Positions 1-9,714 of a DNA stretch of 64,000 bases are shown here, piece after piece (the first letter of the stretch is position 1; the number at the start of each line of letters is the position of its first letter). The notes beneath the pieces were generated by a model that searched no databases, had not been told where the DNA came from, and saw nothing but the letters and a program-made list of their open reading frames with translations. The translations under genes and the position numbers were made by a program. Source of the stretch: Motacilla alba alba (lineage: Eukaryota > Chordata > Aves > Passeriformes > Motacillidae); the NCBI RefSeq assembly GCF_015832195.1, contig NC_052046.1:41302473-41366472 (forward strand), in the 5' to 3' direction.

Positions 1-1110
1 TGATGATTGCTACATTGCCAGATGACAGGACCAAAATGGTGCCTTTTAAATTTTTTTTTCAATCTAGAGAAAAAAAAAAGGTTCCTTCAGTCACTTTATT
101 GGTTTTAGCTGGGTATAACACTAGTGGCCTATGAGAGGATTCAAAAGGGAACTGAACCTTTATATCTAGCAAAGTAAAAGTTGTTGGGACTGAGGAAAAA
201 CATGCAAGGTTGGAGAGAGCAGCTACAGATGCATGACATGGAAGTTACTTTGGAACTGCAGTGCTTTAAGGGTGTTATAAACACACAGATCTATCACAGT
301 AACAGACTGTTCCTGTACAGAAAGCAGCATGCCTGGCCTGTGGCAGCACAGGCCTGGTGTGGTTGCTCTCAAATTTGCTCTCAGGCTCTGTAACCCAGGG
401 TCTGCAGAGGCATCAATATGTACTTTGGCTGCACTGTTCAGTTCAGTGCAGGATTTTACACCAATAGCCAGGCTGTCAGAAATTGCAGACTGCAACAAGC
501 TTGCAAAATATTCACAGCTCTCGGGGTGCAGAACCCAAAGCACAGAAGACCTAGACTATGTTGAGTTTGCTGCGCTTTCTTACCCACTGCAAACTTACCA
601 CAGTGGCAGTCTGGACAACCCTCAGGCCACCTGAGGCAACTGTGGCTAGAGAAATGCTGGGCTCACTTAAAATTCCCTGGAGAGCTACTTCAGTGGAAGG
701 AAAGAGAGGCAGCAGAGATTTTTGAACTAGCTGCTTCTCTAACTGTGTAAGGTCAACTTAGAGCTGGCAGCTCTAATACTAAAATTAATTTTACCTGGCA
801 ATTATTTTTCCTCCAGTTACATGATCTCCAGAAATACTATTTGCGTCTGGGAACTAGTCAGAAAAATCTGATTCTATACTAAATTCTGCTTTTCAAACCT
901 CCTAGTGAATTACTAAAATTAATGCAAATGCTCTAGGCTCAGTGGGAGAAGTACCCTACATCCTGGCATGGCCAGGGCAGGATTAATTTTTGCAGTAGTC
1001 TGGGAGAGCCATGACTAGGACCTGGAAGTTATTCTGCATGACTTAATATCATTTTCCAAAAACAGGGAAAGGAGCCCTGTGTAGGGGTAGCATGACAATT
1101 GGGTATTTTT
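1..1110. other. Non-coding flank, no recognised feature
   Basis: Mostly AT-rich DNA with a moderately GC-richer patch at about 330-660. Overlapping frames of roughly 100 codons occur there on both strands, but they resemble no protein I know and show no convincing splice context. If the exon at 2938-2973 is real, this stretch would be intron 1 of that minus-strand gene or lie beyond it. I see no exon in it. Confidence 0.5.
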
Positions 1111-1395
1111 GAGCTGTGCATAGCAGTGAGCAGTTGCATCGATTATTATTAGCTGCTTGATTATATACCTCTCTCAATACCTTATATATATATATCCATA
1201 CTTACATATATCTTATACTCTCTCTTATATACCTTATATACCTCTCTCGATTATATAGTTGTTGTTACTGTTTTTCTTATCTCATTGCTGTTTCCAGTAA
1301 ATAGTTCTTATCTCAACCCATGATCTGGACCTCTTGTGCCTCCAACTCTCCACCCATTCTGCTGCAGGGGATGGGGAGATGTGTGGTTTGGAGTG
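1111..1395 (+). mobile_element. Endogenous retrovirus LTR fragment (avian type)
   Basis: The wording around 1111-1140 and especially 1261-1395 matches an avian LTR family I recognise by eye: a TA-rich middle, then 'gttgttgttactg', then 'cagtaaatagttcttatctc', then a C-rich stretch leading into 'gggatggggagatgtg'. Only the 3' half is evident; the left and right limits are approximate and no target duplication was found. A 122-codon frame (1336-1704) begins in this fragment and runs into the flank, so it is not credible as a gene. The family assignment rests on memory of avian repeats. Confidence 0.6.
1181..1257. repeat. TA-rich low-complexity tract
   Basis: Runs of TATATA are mixed with repeats of 'cttatataccttatata' and 'ctctctc'. 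It lies within the LTR fragment and probably expanded from its native AT-rich middle. Confidence 0.75.
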
Positions 1396-2477
1396 ATTTC
1401 AGTGGGAATACTGAATTGGAGAATGTCACGTCTAAACCTCAACACTCCCATCTCGGGTGCTGACTTCTATTCCCAGCTACCAGCCCAGGGGCTGAACATA
1501 CAGCAAGGCAGAGAGGATGTGACCAAGGAAGAACAGTTTCACCTTTCCTCAAAAGCCAGAGAACTGACCTCACACCTAGGAATGACTTCAAGAATGGAAA
1601 GATGTAAGACTGTATTCACCATTCCAGACTTTGCATCCTACAAAGGGACATGTAAAATTAATGGAGCCTGTATCGAAGGTTATCTGGAATTAAATCTCAA
1701 GTAAAATGGTATTACAATAGAGTGAATCTCAAACAGTGGGATGAAGAGCAACAGAAGTGAAACCTAACAAAAAGTTACCACATCAGTAACTACAAAAATC
1801 AAACCCATTTCTGTCAAGGTCCAAGTAACAATCATACCGAAGTGTATGCCTTTCTTCATGTGGTGTTTGGTGAACTTCTCCAAGGTGTAAGTGAAAGGCA
1901 TAGAGGTATCTGTCTAATAACACCCTACATTTGCTCATCTGCAGGTCTCAAACACTACTACATATCATGATCACCTATGGGTCTTTTTGATACTAACCAC
2001 CCACAAATCCTTCTGTATTCCTCTCTTGTTTTGGGAATACTGAGAAAGGGACAAGGATGGCATTACAAATAATTTTGCTTAAAAGGAGATACACATCGAG
2101 CTGCATTTAAGTTACACTTAAGAGAATAAATCTCTACACTGAAGACAGGTTGTAACTGTGTTCTACACCCAAAAGGACTGGGATTTTTCACTTAATGGCA
2201 GAAAAATAATGCACAGTTTGCGAAAACTCAAATTTCAGCCTGAGTAACGGCCTGCTCACTCCTGGTGCCATCACCGCTCTAAGCAGCTCTTCAAACACAC
2301 GAGTTGAGTCTTAAGAGAGCAAGTTTTGCACTGCTTACTTCTGCCAAAGTTTTAAGAGTTCCGTGCATGCTCAAAAACAGAGCCCAGAGCTACAGACCCG
2401 CCACGATCCCCCTCACTGACAAATCCAACACACTGCACACGGGTCAGATACCCGGAAAAGGAGATTTCTCCGAACAG
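1396..2477. other. Non-coding DNA left of the CpG island
   Basis: Ordinary mixed-composition DNA without a recognisable repeat or exon. By position it would be intron 1 of the minus-strand gene starting at 2973. No splice-flanked open segment stood out. Confidence 0.5.
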
Positions 2478-2543
2478 AGGAAAAAAACCCAAAAAAATTA
2501 AAAAAAAAAGAAAAAAAAAAAAAGAAAAAAAGGAAAAAAAAAA
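2478..2543. repeat. A-rich tract at edge of CpG island
   Basis: About 65 bases, almost all A, with scattered G, C and T, ending abruptly where GC-rich DNA begins. It encodes the poly-Phe and poly-Lys strings seen in spurious frames here. On the minus strand it is a T-rich stretch in the proposed first intron, about 0.4 kb after the donor site. Confidence 0.9.
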
Positions 2544-2715
2544 GTCTCTTCCGGGACGGCCGCGGGCGCGCCTGCACGGGCCTCGGGCGAGGGAGCGCTC
2601 GGGCGGGCGCCGCCCCGCACAGCGGCACCGCCGCGCTCCCGGGTCCGCTCCCGACAGGCGGCGCAGCAGGAGGGTGGGAAGGCGGCAGGAAGCGGGGAAA
2701 GACAGACGCAGCGGA

Positions 2716-2770
2716 CAGGAGGGAGGGAAGGAGGGAGGAAGGAAGGAAGCCAGCCAGCAAGCAAGCAAAG
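2716..2770. repeat. GGAA/GCAA microsatellite-like purine tract
   Basis: Interrupted repeats of ggga, ggaa, ccag and gcaa lie inside the CpG island, in the proposed first intron of the minus-strand gene. GGAA repeats can bind ETS-family factors, but no function can be read here. Confidence 0.8.
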
Positions 2771-2935
2771 AAGGCAGCGCCTCTCGGCACGCGCTCGGCA
2801 GCGCCGGGAGGGCAGCGGCATGGCCCCCGCCATCTGGCTCCCGCAGCCGCCCCGAGACGGCGGCGGGGAGGGTTTGCGGGCGACGATGGACGCCACCCCC
2901 TCGCTCCTGAGGCGCCGCTGGGCGGAACCACGCTT

Positions 2936-2937
2936 AC
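2936..2937 (-). other. Splice donor GT of exon 1
   Basis: Minus-strand sequence AAG|GTAAGC fits the vertebrate donor consensus at seven or more positions. It sets the end of the proposed first exon. Confidence 0.6.
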
Positions 2938-2973
2938 CTTCACAGGCACCGAGGCGGCGGCGGCGGCGGCCAT
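2938..2973 (-). CDS. First coding exon (12 codons) of an unidentified gene, partial
   Basis: On the minus strand an ATG at 2973-2971 opens a frame reading MAAAAAASVPVK. The exon ends at 2938 in AAG, immediately followed by GTAAGC, a near-consensus splice donor with its GT at 2937-2936. The exon ends in phase 0. The ATG sits in the core of a CpG island just downstream of GC boxes, and a short alanine-rich start from a GCC repeat is common in vertebrate housekeeping genes. The rest of the gene must lie to the left, probably outside the window, since no second exon was seen in 1-2935. The peptide is too short to name the gene. The frame continues open past the donor, but that part is intron-like, leading into poly-T. 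The start is inferred; an upstream start or a non-coding exon cannot be excluded. Confidence 0.55.
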
Positions 2974-2983
2974 GCTGGCGGGA

Positions 2984-2994
2984 GGGCGGGGCGG
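2984..2994 (+). promoter_or_regulatory. Overlapping GC boxes (SP/KLF-type)
   Basis: GGGCGGGGCGG lies about 10 bases upstream of the minus-strand ATG. It contains two overlapping GGGCGG-type cores, a common SP1/KLF binding motif in CpG-island promoters. Confidence 0.6.
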
Positions 2995-3039
2995 TGCCGC
3001 GGGGGCCGCGCTCCGCCCGCCGGGGAGGGGCGCTCCCCG

Positions 3040-3055
3040 CCGCCAGGGGGCAGCA
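3040..3055 (+). promoter_or_regulatory. CTCF-like binding site
   Basis: CCGCCAGGGGGCAGCA matches the CTCF core consensus (CC, variable, AG, then a G-run, GC) at essentially every position. It lies in the CpG island about 70-85 bases upstream of the proposed minus-strand ATG. CTCF sites at promoters often anchor chromatin loops. Occupancy is not shown by sequence alone. Confidence 0.7.
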
Positions 3056-4146
3056 CCCGCCCGCGCTGTGGGCCGCGGACGGCGCGGCGCGGGGAGCGCC
3101 GGCGGCTCGGGAGGGCCGCAGCGTGAGGGGAAGCGGAGCCCTGCCGCGCCTGACGCCGCCAGCCCCTCTTGCTTGCGCCTTGATCCCTCCCACCTGCACG
3201 CTCCGCGGCGACTCTGGGAGCCTCCGCTGCGTGGAGCCGGAGTGGTGCTGCGGGGGTTGTGATGGAATAGTTTGTCTACTTAAAGGTGCAACTGTGCGCT
3301 CAGGTTGCTCAGTCCTGGCTCGGTCTCTCTGAAAACGTAATTGTCTGACAGCATGTCTATATTTCAGTCAGACCATTTTTCTACATTCCTGGACACACAG
3401 CGGTTTATTTGACTTCGCCCCACCAACTCAAATCCTTGAGCCACAAAATCCCTGAAGCAAATAAACCCAGTAACATGAAGCAAAAAAGTGCTAATTAGCC
3501 CTGGAGTGCCAGAACGGCAAAATGAGACCTAAATTCTAGCTCTAACCTACATGAAAATTCCTAACTTAGAATATTTTTAACTGAGAAAAGAGGTTTGTTT
3601 TAAATTAAAAAAAAAATTCTAATTAATTTAGAGTTTTAATGTACTCCAAATTAAGGGTTGTCTTTTCAATATCCAAAAAGATGTTTGAGAACAAACTGGA
3701 GCACATTTTGCAAAAAACAAAAATAGTTCTTTTTGAAGTACAGACACATAGAAAGCTTACACATGTTTAGCTCTCCAAGCTAAATAGAGTTTCAAGTGAT
3801 CGAAAAAGATACACACTTTTATTGTGTATTGATAATTAAGATTTTCCTATCTGTGGTATTTTTTTTTTTTTGTTGCTACCAGTCCATACATTCAGGAGGA
3901 ACATTTGTTTTACAGTACCATAATCCTACATTTTGAGGTACATCAATAGTTTTTATATATTTATACATTTTATTTCCATATGTATTACAAATTGATATAT
4001 TTTTTCCTTAAATGTATAGCTTTCAAAAACAGCCACTATCTTGTTAATTGGAAGTACTTGCTTGTAAAAGTGATATATTTTCTTTGAAGCAATTTTATCA
4101 ACTGGAGACACCTTGGCCAACCAGGTATGCTATTCTCACATGCCAC

Positions 4147-4181
4147 TTTAACAGGCAGATTTTTTTAACCTGCCTGTTAAA
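4147..4181. repeat. Perfect inverted repeat, 12-bp arms
   Basis: The arm TTTAACAGGCAG (4147-4158) and its exact complement CTGCCTGTTAAA (4170-4181) are separated by an 11-base T-rich loop. It could form a hairpin; its function is unknown. Confidence 0.85.
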
Positions 4182-4393
4182 ACACTGTCACACATCTGAT
4201 AGTAAATGCAGGCTCAGATTCGTCAGTGGACATATGTCCTACATTTTAACTGCTAAGATCTTGGGGTAGTTCCTTGTATACAGAAAGAAATGGATATTCC
4301 CAATAACTAACGGCAGTAGGAGCTAGTGCTGAACTCATGCTTCAGCTGGAATGTGCTCTCTGTGCAATTTTAAACACTTTTTTTAATAAGGCC

Positions 4394-4413
4394 TTTTTTT
4401 TTTTTTTTTTTTT
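4394..4413. repeat. Poly-T run, 20 bases
   Basis: An uninterrupted T20 homopolymer with no recognisable retroposon body beside it. Confidence 0.9.
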
Positions 4414-5114
4414 AAACACTGTCTTTGGTGTGTGCTAGCGATCTTTGTACTCTGCTGGGATGTTTGTTACAAAGGCTTAAACTTTCTTACTGCAGCTCAA
4501 AACGTAGAGCACACTGATTACAAATTTACTTTAGAAAATTGTGACATAAAGAGAGAAAGAAGGACATGAGTGCACTGCACGTTAACTTCTTCAGTTGAAG
4601 AGGTTTTTCAGGTGAAGTTGTAGCGACCTTCTTTTATGGCTTCAGTGTGTAGCCATAATACCACAATACGGCTGAAATTTACCATGTATTTCTTGTTCTG
4701 TTGAAGGCATATATTCTGCTTTTAGTGTACAGAATCTTTCAGTGAATAATTCTTGGCAATTCTTTCTGTTTAATATTACAATTCTCCTCTGCTGAATTGC
4801 TTATAAAAAGCTTGTTACAGGATTCCTAGAGAGGTTGCAATTTCAGTTCACAATTCCATTTATGGCATTACAGAAAATAGCACCTTAAAATAAAATGATA
4901 GCTTTGTATTTTCCCAGAGATTGCATTTTGTACTTCCTATTCTAAATGATGAACTGTAAATCCATTTATCTGAATAAAAAGGAACAGTTAAATGATGTTT
5001 CATTTTTTCAAAAATAAAATAAATGCACAATTACTTGGAATCTCTCTGCTTTGATTTTGCAGTATTTCTGTTGGCTTTGTCTCATGGGCAGTATTTCCTT
5101 AGCTGAAGTTAAAA

Positions 5115-5141
5115 TAATGTGTAAAAATCATTTACACATTA
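5115..5141. repeat. Perfect inverted repeat, 11-bp arms
   Basis: TAATGTGTAAA (5115-5125) and TTTACACATTA (5131-5141) are exact complements around a 5-base loop. AT-rich short hairpin; function unknown. Confidence 0.85.
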
Positions 5142-6842
5142 CACCATTCAAAAAAATACAAAAGAACCTTTAGATGAAAATAGGTAGTTCATGTATCAGA
5201 TTAATGCCTTTCAAACTTAAATGTAAAGTAATTTTTCTATGTCTCAAGGGAATTTTTGTGGAAATCTACATGTAGTCAATACCTGAAAACCCTGAAAGTC
5301 CTTAGAAATCTGGGAAGACCTGTAAGTCCCCCATAGCTATTCTGACAGTTTTGGTCATAGGGCTGACAGAGCTTGGAAACCTCGATCACATGGAGAGAAA
5401 CATGACTGTTAGTGTAAGAAACACTTTAATTACAAAAATAGTATATTATTATTTAGGTAAACATAGAAAACAGTTTGTGTATGAGAAGAAAATTCTTCAC
5501 AGTACAAACCAAAGCAGAGGAAAGGTCTGTTGTGGGCAATTAGGATGTAGTGACCCTTGAGTTTTCATCCCTCTTCAGTCATCAAATACTTTCATCCATG
5601 TAAGTAATTTAAACCCTGTCCCTCCTGAAGTCAGAATAGTGATAGTAATCAACCTCAACTGTGTCAAGGGGTGTTCAGATTAGCTAGAATGTATCTGTGA
5701 GAATGCTTTGAAGATGAAAAGCTCTGTATCAAGGTAAAAGTTCATACTTTTTTTGTTACAACAAAAGTTTCTGTAAAAAAATAACAGCACTGTGTACACA
5801 TAGCTGAGCTTTGAATTGCTTTTGCTAATGTTACTTCAAAGAAACAGTATTTGCATGGGAGGAGGGAAAATAAAGCCTCAGTCAAGTTCAGTTTACCTTC
5901 TCCATTCATTCTTGTTGATCTCACTGTCAAGAGTTCCCATTATGCTGTACTGCTTGTAGTCTTTGTTGTTTCTGCCCTAAAAGTTCACAGAATGTTTTAA
6001 ATAGTGATGGAATATTGTACCCATTAAAAGGAGAGTATTCTGTGTCAGACAAAATTTGACCCAAAAAGGAAGCCCATATTTGCCATTTGCTCTTACTGTG
6101 AAACAGGTTTTCTCTCTCACATTCTATATTGCTTTCATCTTTGCTCCTGTATATTAGAAACAATTTTCTGGCCCCTGTCCCCAAAAGAATGATTTATGAT
6201 TTCAACTGACTTCAAAGAAAAATTAATTTCTGTGTTTGGTGTTAGGAAAAACAACTTTTAAAGCATAAATAAGCTTAAGAACTAGTGTATCTGAGCATCT
6301 GAGTCAGGTTCAGGACTATTTGAAAACTTAAGTTTCCAACTCTTATTGTGATCCACTACCTAAACTGCTAGTTTATAGTTTCCACAGATGTCTTGTGGTG
6401 CAGAGAGGTCTGTGAACCCTCAAAAGCATGCCAGCAAAAGGCTAGCTGGGGAAGTTCAGAAGACCTTTAGTAGGAGCTGAAAACGTCTGTCTTTACACTG
6501 ACTCTTCTGTGGGATTGTAACATTTTACATTGGACCATCTGTTTATAAAATGAGCAGTTGGGTTTTCCCTAATTTGAAATAAGTGGAAGTGTCTTCAAGG
6601 GACCATTTTAGCAAAACAAACACCACAAAATTCCTTCTCTAGCATGATTTTTTTCACAAGGAGGAACCATGAAGAGATGACCTCATCATCTTCAAAGCTG
6701 AGATGTGCTTCTTGTGCATTAAATAACCTTAATTCAATGAAGATTGCACAGTCCACAGACAGAGAAACTCTGGCATTTACAAAAGAGAATTTTTCATCTT
6801 ACAAATAATTTACTGATATAATAATTCTGAAAGCATCCATGC

Positions 6843-6967
6843 AAAAAAAAAAAAAAAAAAAAAAAAAAAACAAAAAACAACAACAACAACAAAAAAAAAA
6901 CCAAAAAAACCAAACCAAAAAAACCCCCAAAAAACCAAAACAAAACAAAAAAAAACAAACAAAAAAA
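6843..6967. repeat. A-rich low-complexity tract (A28 plus CAA/CCAAA words)
   Basis: It starts with 28 uninterrupted A, continues as a CAA triplet run, then as degenerate aaacc and aaac words. Such tracts are frequent in songbird genomes. It explains the Phe-, Leu- and Cys-rich translations on the opposite strand, which are not genes. Confidence 0.9.
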
Positions 6968-9007
6968 CCCACACACTGTGAGCTCAGGTATGTCAAATCC
7001 ACAAGATAAGATAGTGGAGTTCAGAAACTTCACTTTTGACATTACTGACATAAGCTAGTTCAGAAAATAAAATCCAAGTTGCAATTATGCATACTTTTCT
7101 TCCTGATTATAATGTAAGGACTCAAAGTCCCCATTATCTTCAGTGATGCTACAGAGAAAGTGGAACCTCAGATCATGTAGAAAATGGTTACGGAATATGA
7201 GCATTATTTTAATTAATAGCTGCATTGGTCTGCTAGTGTTAAGATGTGAGTGATTCTCTCTAATTTGGTCTACATACCAGTTAATTAGTTTTTGTTCATG
7301 AAATACATGAGTGCACCCATATCACCTATGCATAGAAGTGCTTATAAAACTAATGTAGGTAGCTAGAGTAAAAGCTGTCTTCCCATGTGGCTTGGCTAGA
7401 ACTTGCTCCTCTACCACATGCTTCTACTTTCAGTGTTTTTTTCTAACATACATATCAGCTTAGCTCCCACCACACAGTGGTGGTATTAAAAGGAGAAGAG
7501 TGACAAAGAGTGGCCTAAGAATTTCATTGGTTTATGCCGAGCTATGGTTATTCAAACCCCAGGTGGGTTTTGTTTTCCCATTAGCCTCTTTGACTGCATC
7601 TTGACTTCAGGTGCCTTCCTTCACTATGCTCAGGCATCACTTCTGAATGGTCTTGTTGACTGGTCCTGGTCCAGGAGTCTCAGTGACTCAGAGGCTGCTT
7701 CCCTGCCTCCTCCTGGCCACGGGCATGTGGGTACTCAGGGCTGACCTAATGAATCCTTCAGTTATTACATGCCCATCCCACACAGCTGTGCTCTGGATGG
7801 GACCAGATCTTCACCTTTTTGATGCCTCTTCCTGCTTCCACTCAGTGGGCTTGCACCATTTCCCTGTGGTTAGCTACCTGGTCCAGCAGGTCCTTTGTGG
7901 AGGTTCTGAGTATTTAATGCTTTGTTCTGAGGTGTGCCAGTGCTTCTAGCCAACATGTAGTGGTTCTGTGCCAAATAAAACCCACAACAGTCTTACAAGT
8001 GTGTCCATTGTAGGTACAGATTATGTCCTTCAGCAACATGATTTACGTCTAGCAGCAGAATAGCTCCTTTTATTGTGTGAGTGGCTTCTTTGCTAATGTA
8101 GCCTGTGTAGCAATGTTAGCTAAACTGTGGTGTATGCCACGTTCTACCTCATTGTTCAGGTTTAAATAGCAATTAAATATTATCTCTGTGCATGTAAAAT
8201 GAAAAAAAGAGGCTTTTTTTTACATCTTCTTTATACTGCCGTCTTCCAAAATAATAAAGGAAGCTTGAGATGAGAAGGTGTCTATTGTAAAATATAGTAA
8301 AAAATGATTGTAAAATATCTGGAGGGAAGCTAAAAATTTTAAAAAATTAAAATTTTATACCTAGTATTTTAGTTCATCTAAGCTGATCTAGTGTCTTAAG
8401 AGGAGTAACATAAATCCCCTGATCAGAGAACATATACTTTCTAACTGAGTAAAAGGGTGATGGTTTGAATAATGAATTGATGTCTGCTGGTATCTATTGT
8501 CTATGGCATTCATCTTATTGTAGTTTAGAAATACACAATATTTTAAAAACTTATCTCCTAACAACACCCAAATGAGATGGTAAACTGCTTATGAATGACA
8601 GGCTAAAGGGCTGATAAAAAAAAAAAAAATAGGTCAGTGTGTCAAAATACTGAAGATCTCAGCTGGTGCTTATGTCTCTGAATAGGTGATTAGTTAATGG
8701 AGGGAGCTGCACACCTTGTAGTGAGATCAAAGTACCCAAATGTCAAGGGAGACATCAGGAGTAACTTTCATGCTGCCCCAGTTACAGTGTGAGTCATTTG
8801 GCAAACCTGAGCAGGAGAGCCGTAGTATCACACCAAGTAGTTCTGCCATGGCCTGCACATCTGCGAAGAGAAGGGAAATAATTTCCCAAGATCATTTTTC
8901 AGGAGAGTTCTCTGGTTCTCAATCAATCACCAAGGTGCATCCTGAGACATCACTGCCCAGGCATGAGTCTCATTCAGTTTTGGGACACAAGGAAAAAACT
9001 CTTTGAC
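6968..9007. other. Non-coding DNA, one GC-richer block
   Basis: Mostly AT-rich, with a GC-richer block at about 7540-7960 that carries two overlapping plus-strand frames (66 and 100 codons) resembling nothing known. The 8730-9007 part has balanced composition and may be the outer portion of the adjoining LTR-like repeat or unique DNA. An A14 run lies at 8616-8629. Confidence 0.4.
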
Positions 9008-9541
9008 TGTAACAGGAAATCTCCATGCTAAGGAAGCTTCCTTGTCCAACCACCCAGGAGCCACTCTGGCAGTCACATTTGCACCACCTGAGCTGGGACC
9101 CCTTTGCAACTATATCCCCCCACTCACAGTCAGACCAGGATTCCTCACTGGCTCAACCCCAAGTTTCCTACAACAAAGTCTCATGTGTCAACATCCTTAA
9201 AATAGTTTAATCTTGGTGTGATAACTAAATAATAAGATAACAGCTCGAGCTGGTGCCTCTAAGGAGGAACCCTGAACAAAGGAACTCCTGGGCTTTTATA
9301 CCTTCACAGTCTAAGCATGCCAAAGCCTCCCTTTTCATCCAGAGTCCTTGGCTCCTGCTGTGTCTCAGTGTCCTGTCACCTGGCCAGGCCACAGGTCCCC
9401 ATGCCCTCTGACATGCAAAGGGTCGGCAGTCCACGGCCTCTTGTGTCGTGCTTAGGCTCAGGCTCCTGTCCCAGCAGAGCTCAGTGTGCAGCCTGCACTG
9501 CAGCTTGCACTCTGAGCTGTCTGCACTGAGTACATTTAACA
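9008..9541 (-). mobile_element. Probable solo LTR, minus orientation
   Basis: Read on the minus strand the block starts TGTTAAATG (9541) and ends CTGTTACA (9008), giving TG...CA ends about 534 bp apart. It holds TATAAAAGCC at about 9301-9292 and an ATTAAA poly(A)-like signal near 9209, in the order expected of an LTR. The GC-rich left half and the wording near 'agctcgagctggtgcctcta' resemble avian ERV LTRs. I could not find a target duplication, so the exact ends are tentative. Frames of 60-105 codons in this block are not genes. Confidence 0.45.
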
Positions 9542-9696
9542 TCCATCAGATGCTCATGTGACAGAAGTAGTTTTCAGCAGATGAAATTTTGTCTATGAAG
9601 AAAATCCATCTAATTTTCACTATTTGTCCTTGAGCAAGATTTAAAAGACAGATATAAGGTAAAAATCAGGGTTCTTGGGATCAACATACTTTTCTG

Positions 9697-9714
9697 TTTT
9701 TTTTTTTTTTTTTT
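9697..9714. repeat. Poly-T run, 18 bases
   Basis: Uninterrupted T18. Nothing beside it identifies a parent retroposon. Confidence 0.85.

Larger units (their letters stand above)
2550..3260. promoter_or_regulatory. CpG island promoter
   Basis: An abrupt block of very GC-rich, CpG-dense sequence (many cgcg, gccgcc and gggcgg words) in otherwise AT-rich DNA. It contains GC boxes, a CTCF-like site and a Kozak-like ATG with a splice donor on the minus strand, so it reads as the promoter and first exon of a minus-strand gene running off the left side. No TATA box was identified, as is usual for such promoters. CpG-island promoters are often bidirectional, but no plus-strand exon could be recognised. 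Long frames on both strands inside the island (for example 2498-3199 minus and 2820-3332 plus) are expected from stop-poor GC-rich DNA. Confidence 0.9.
3261..6842. other. AT-rich non-coding DNA upstream of the CpG island
   Basis: No coding exon or clear retroelement was recognised. It holds T-runs at 3860-3872 and 4394-4413 and two perfect short inverted repeats listed separately. Short open frames (for example 5351-5560) look like chance. Confidence 0.5.

Noticed and set aside
2352..3332. Several long overlapping frames (96-233 codons) on both strands around the CpG island
   Set aside because: Stop codons are rare in CpG-rich DNA, and the frames run through poly-A/T and purine repeats. Only the splice-delimited 36-base segment has independent support.
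2820..3332. A divergent plus-strand gene starting in the CpG island
   Set aside because: Bidirectional promoters are common, but no plus-strand ATG with a convincing donor or downstream exon was found.
6794..7051. Frames rich in Phe, Leu and Cys
   Set aside because: They are translations of the A-rich tract on the opposite strand.
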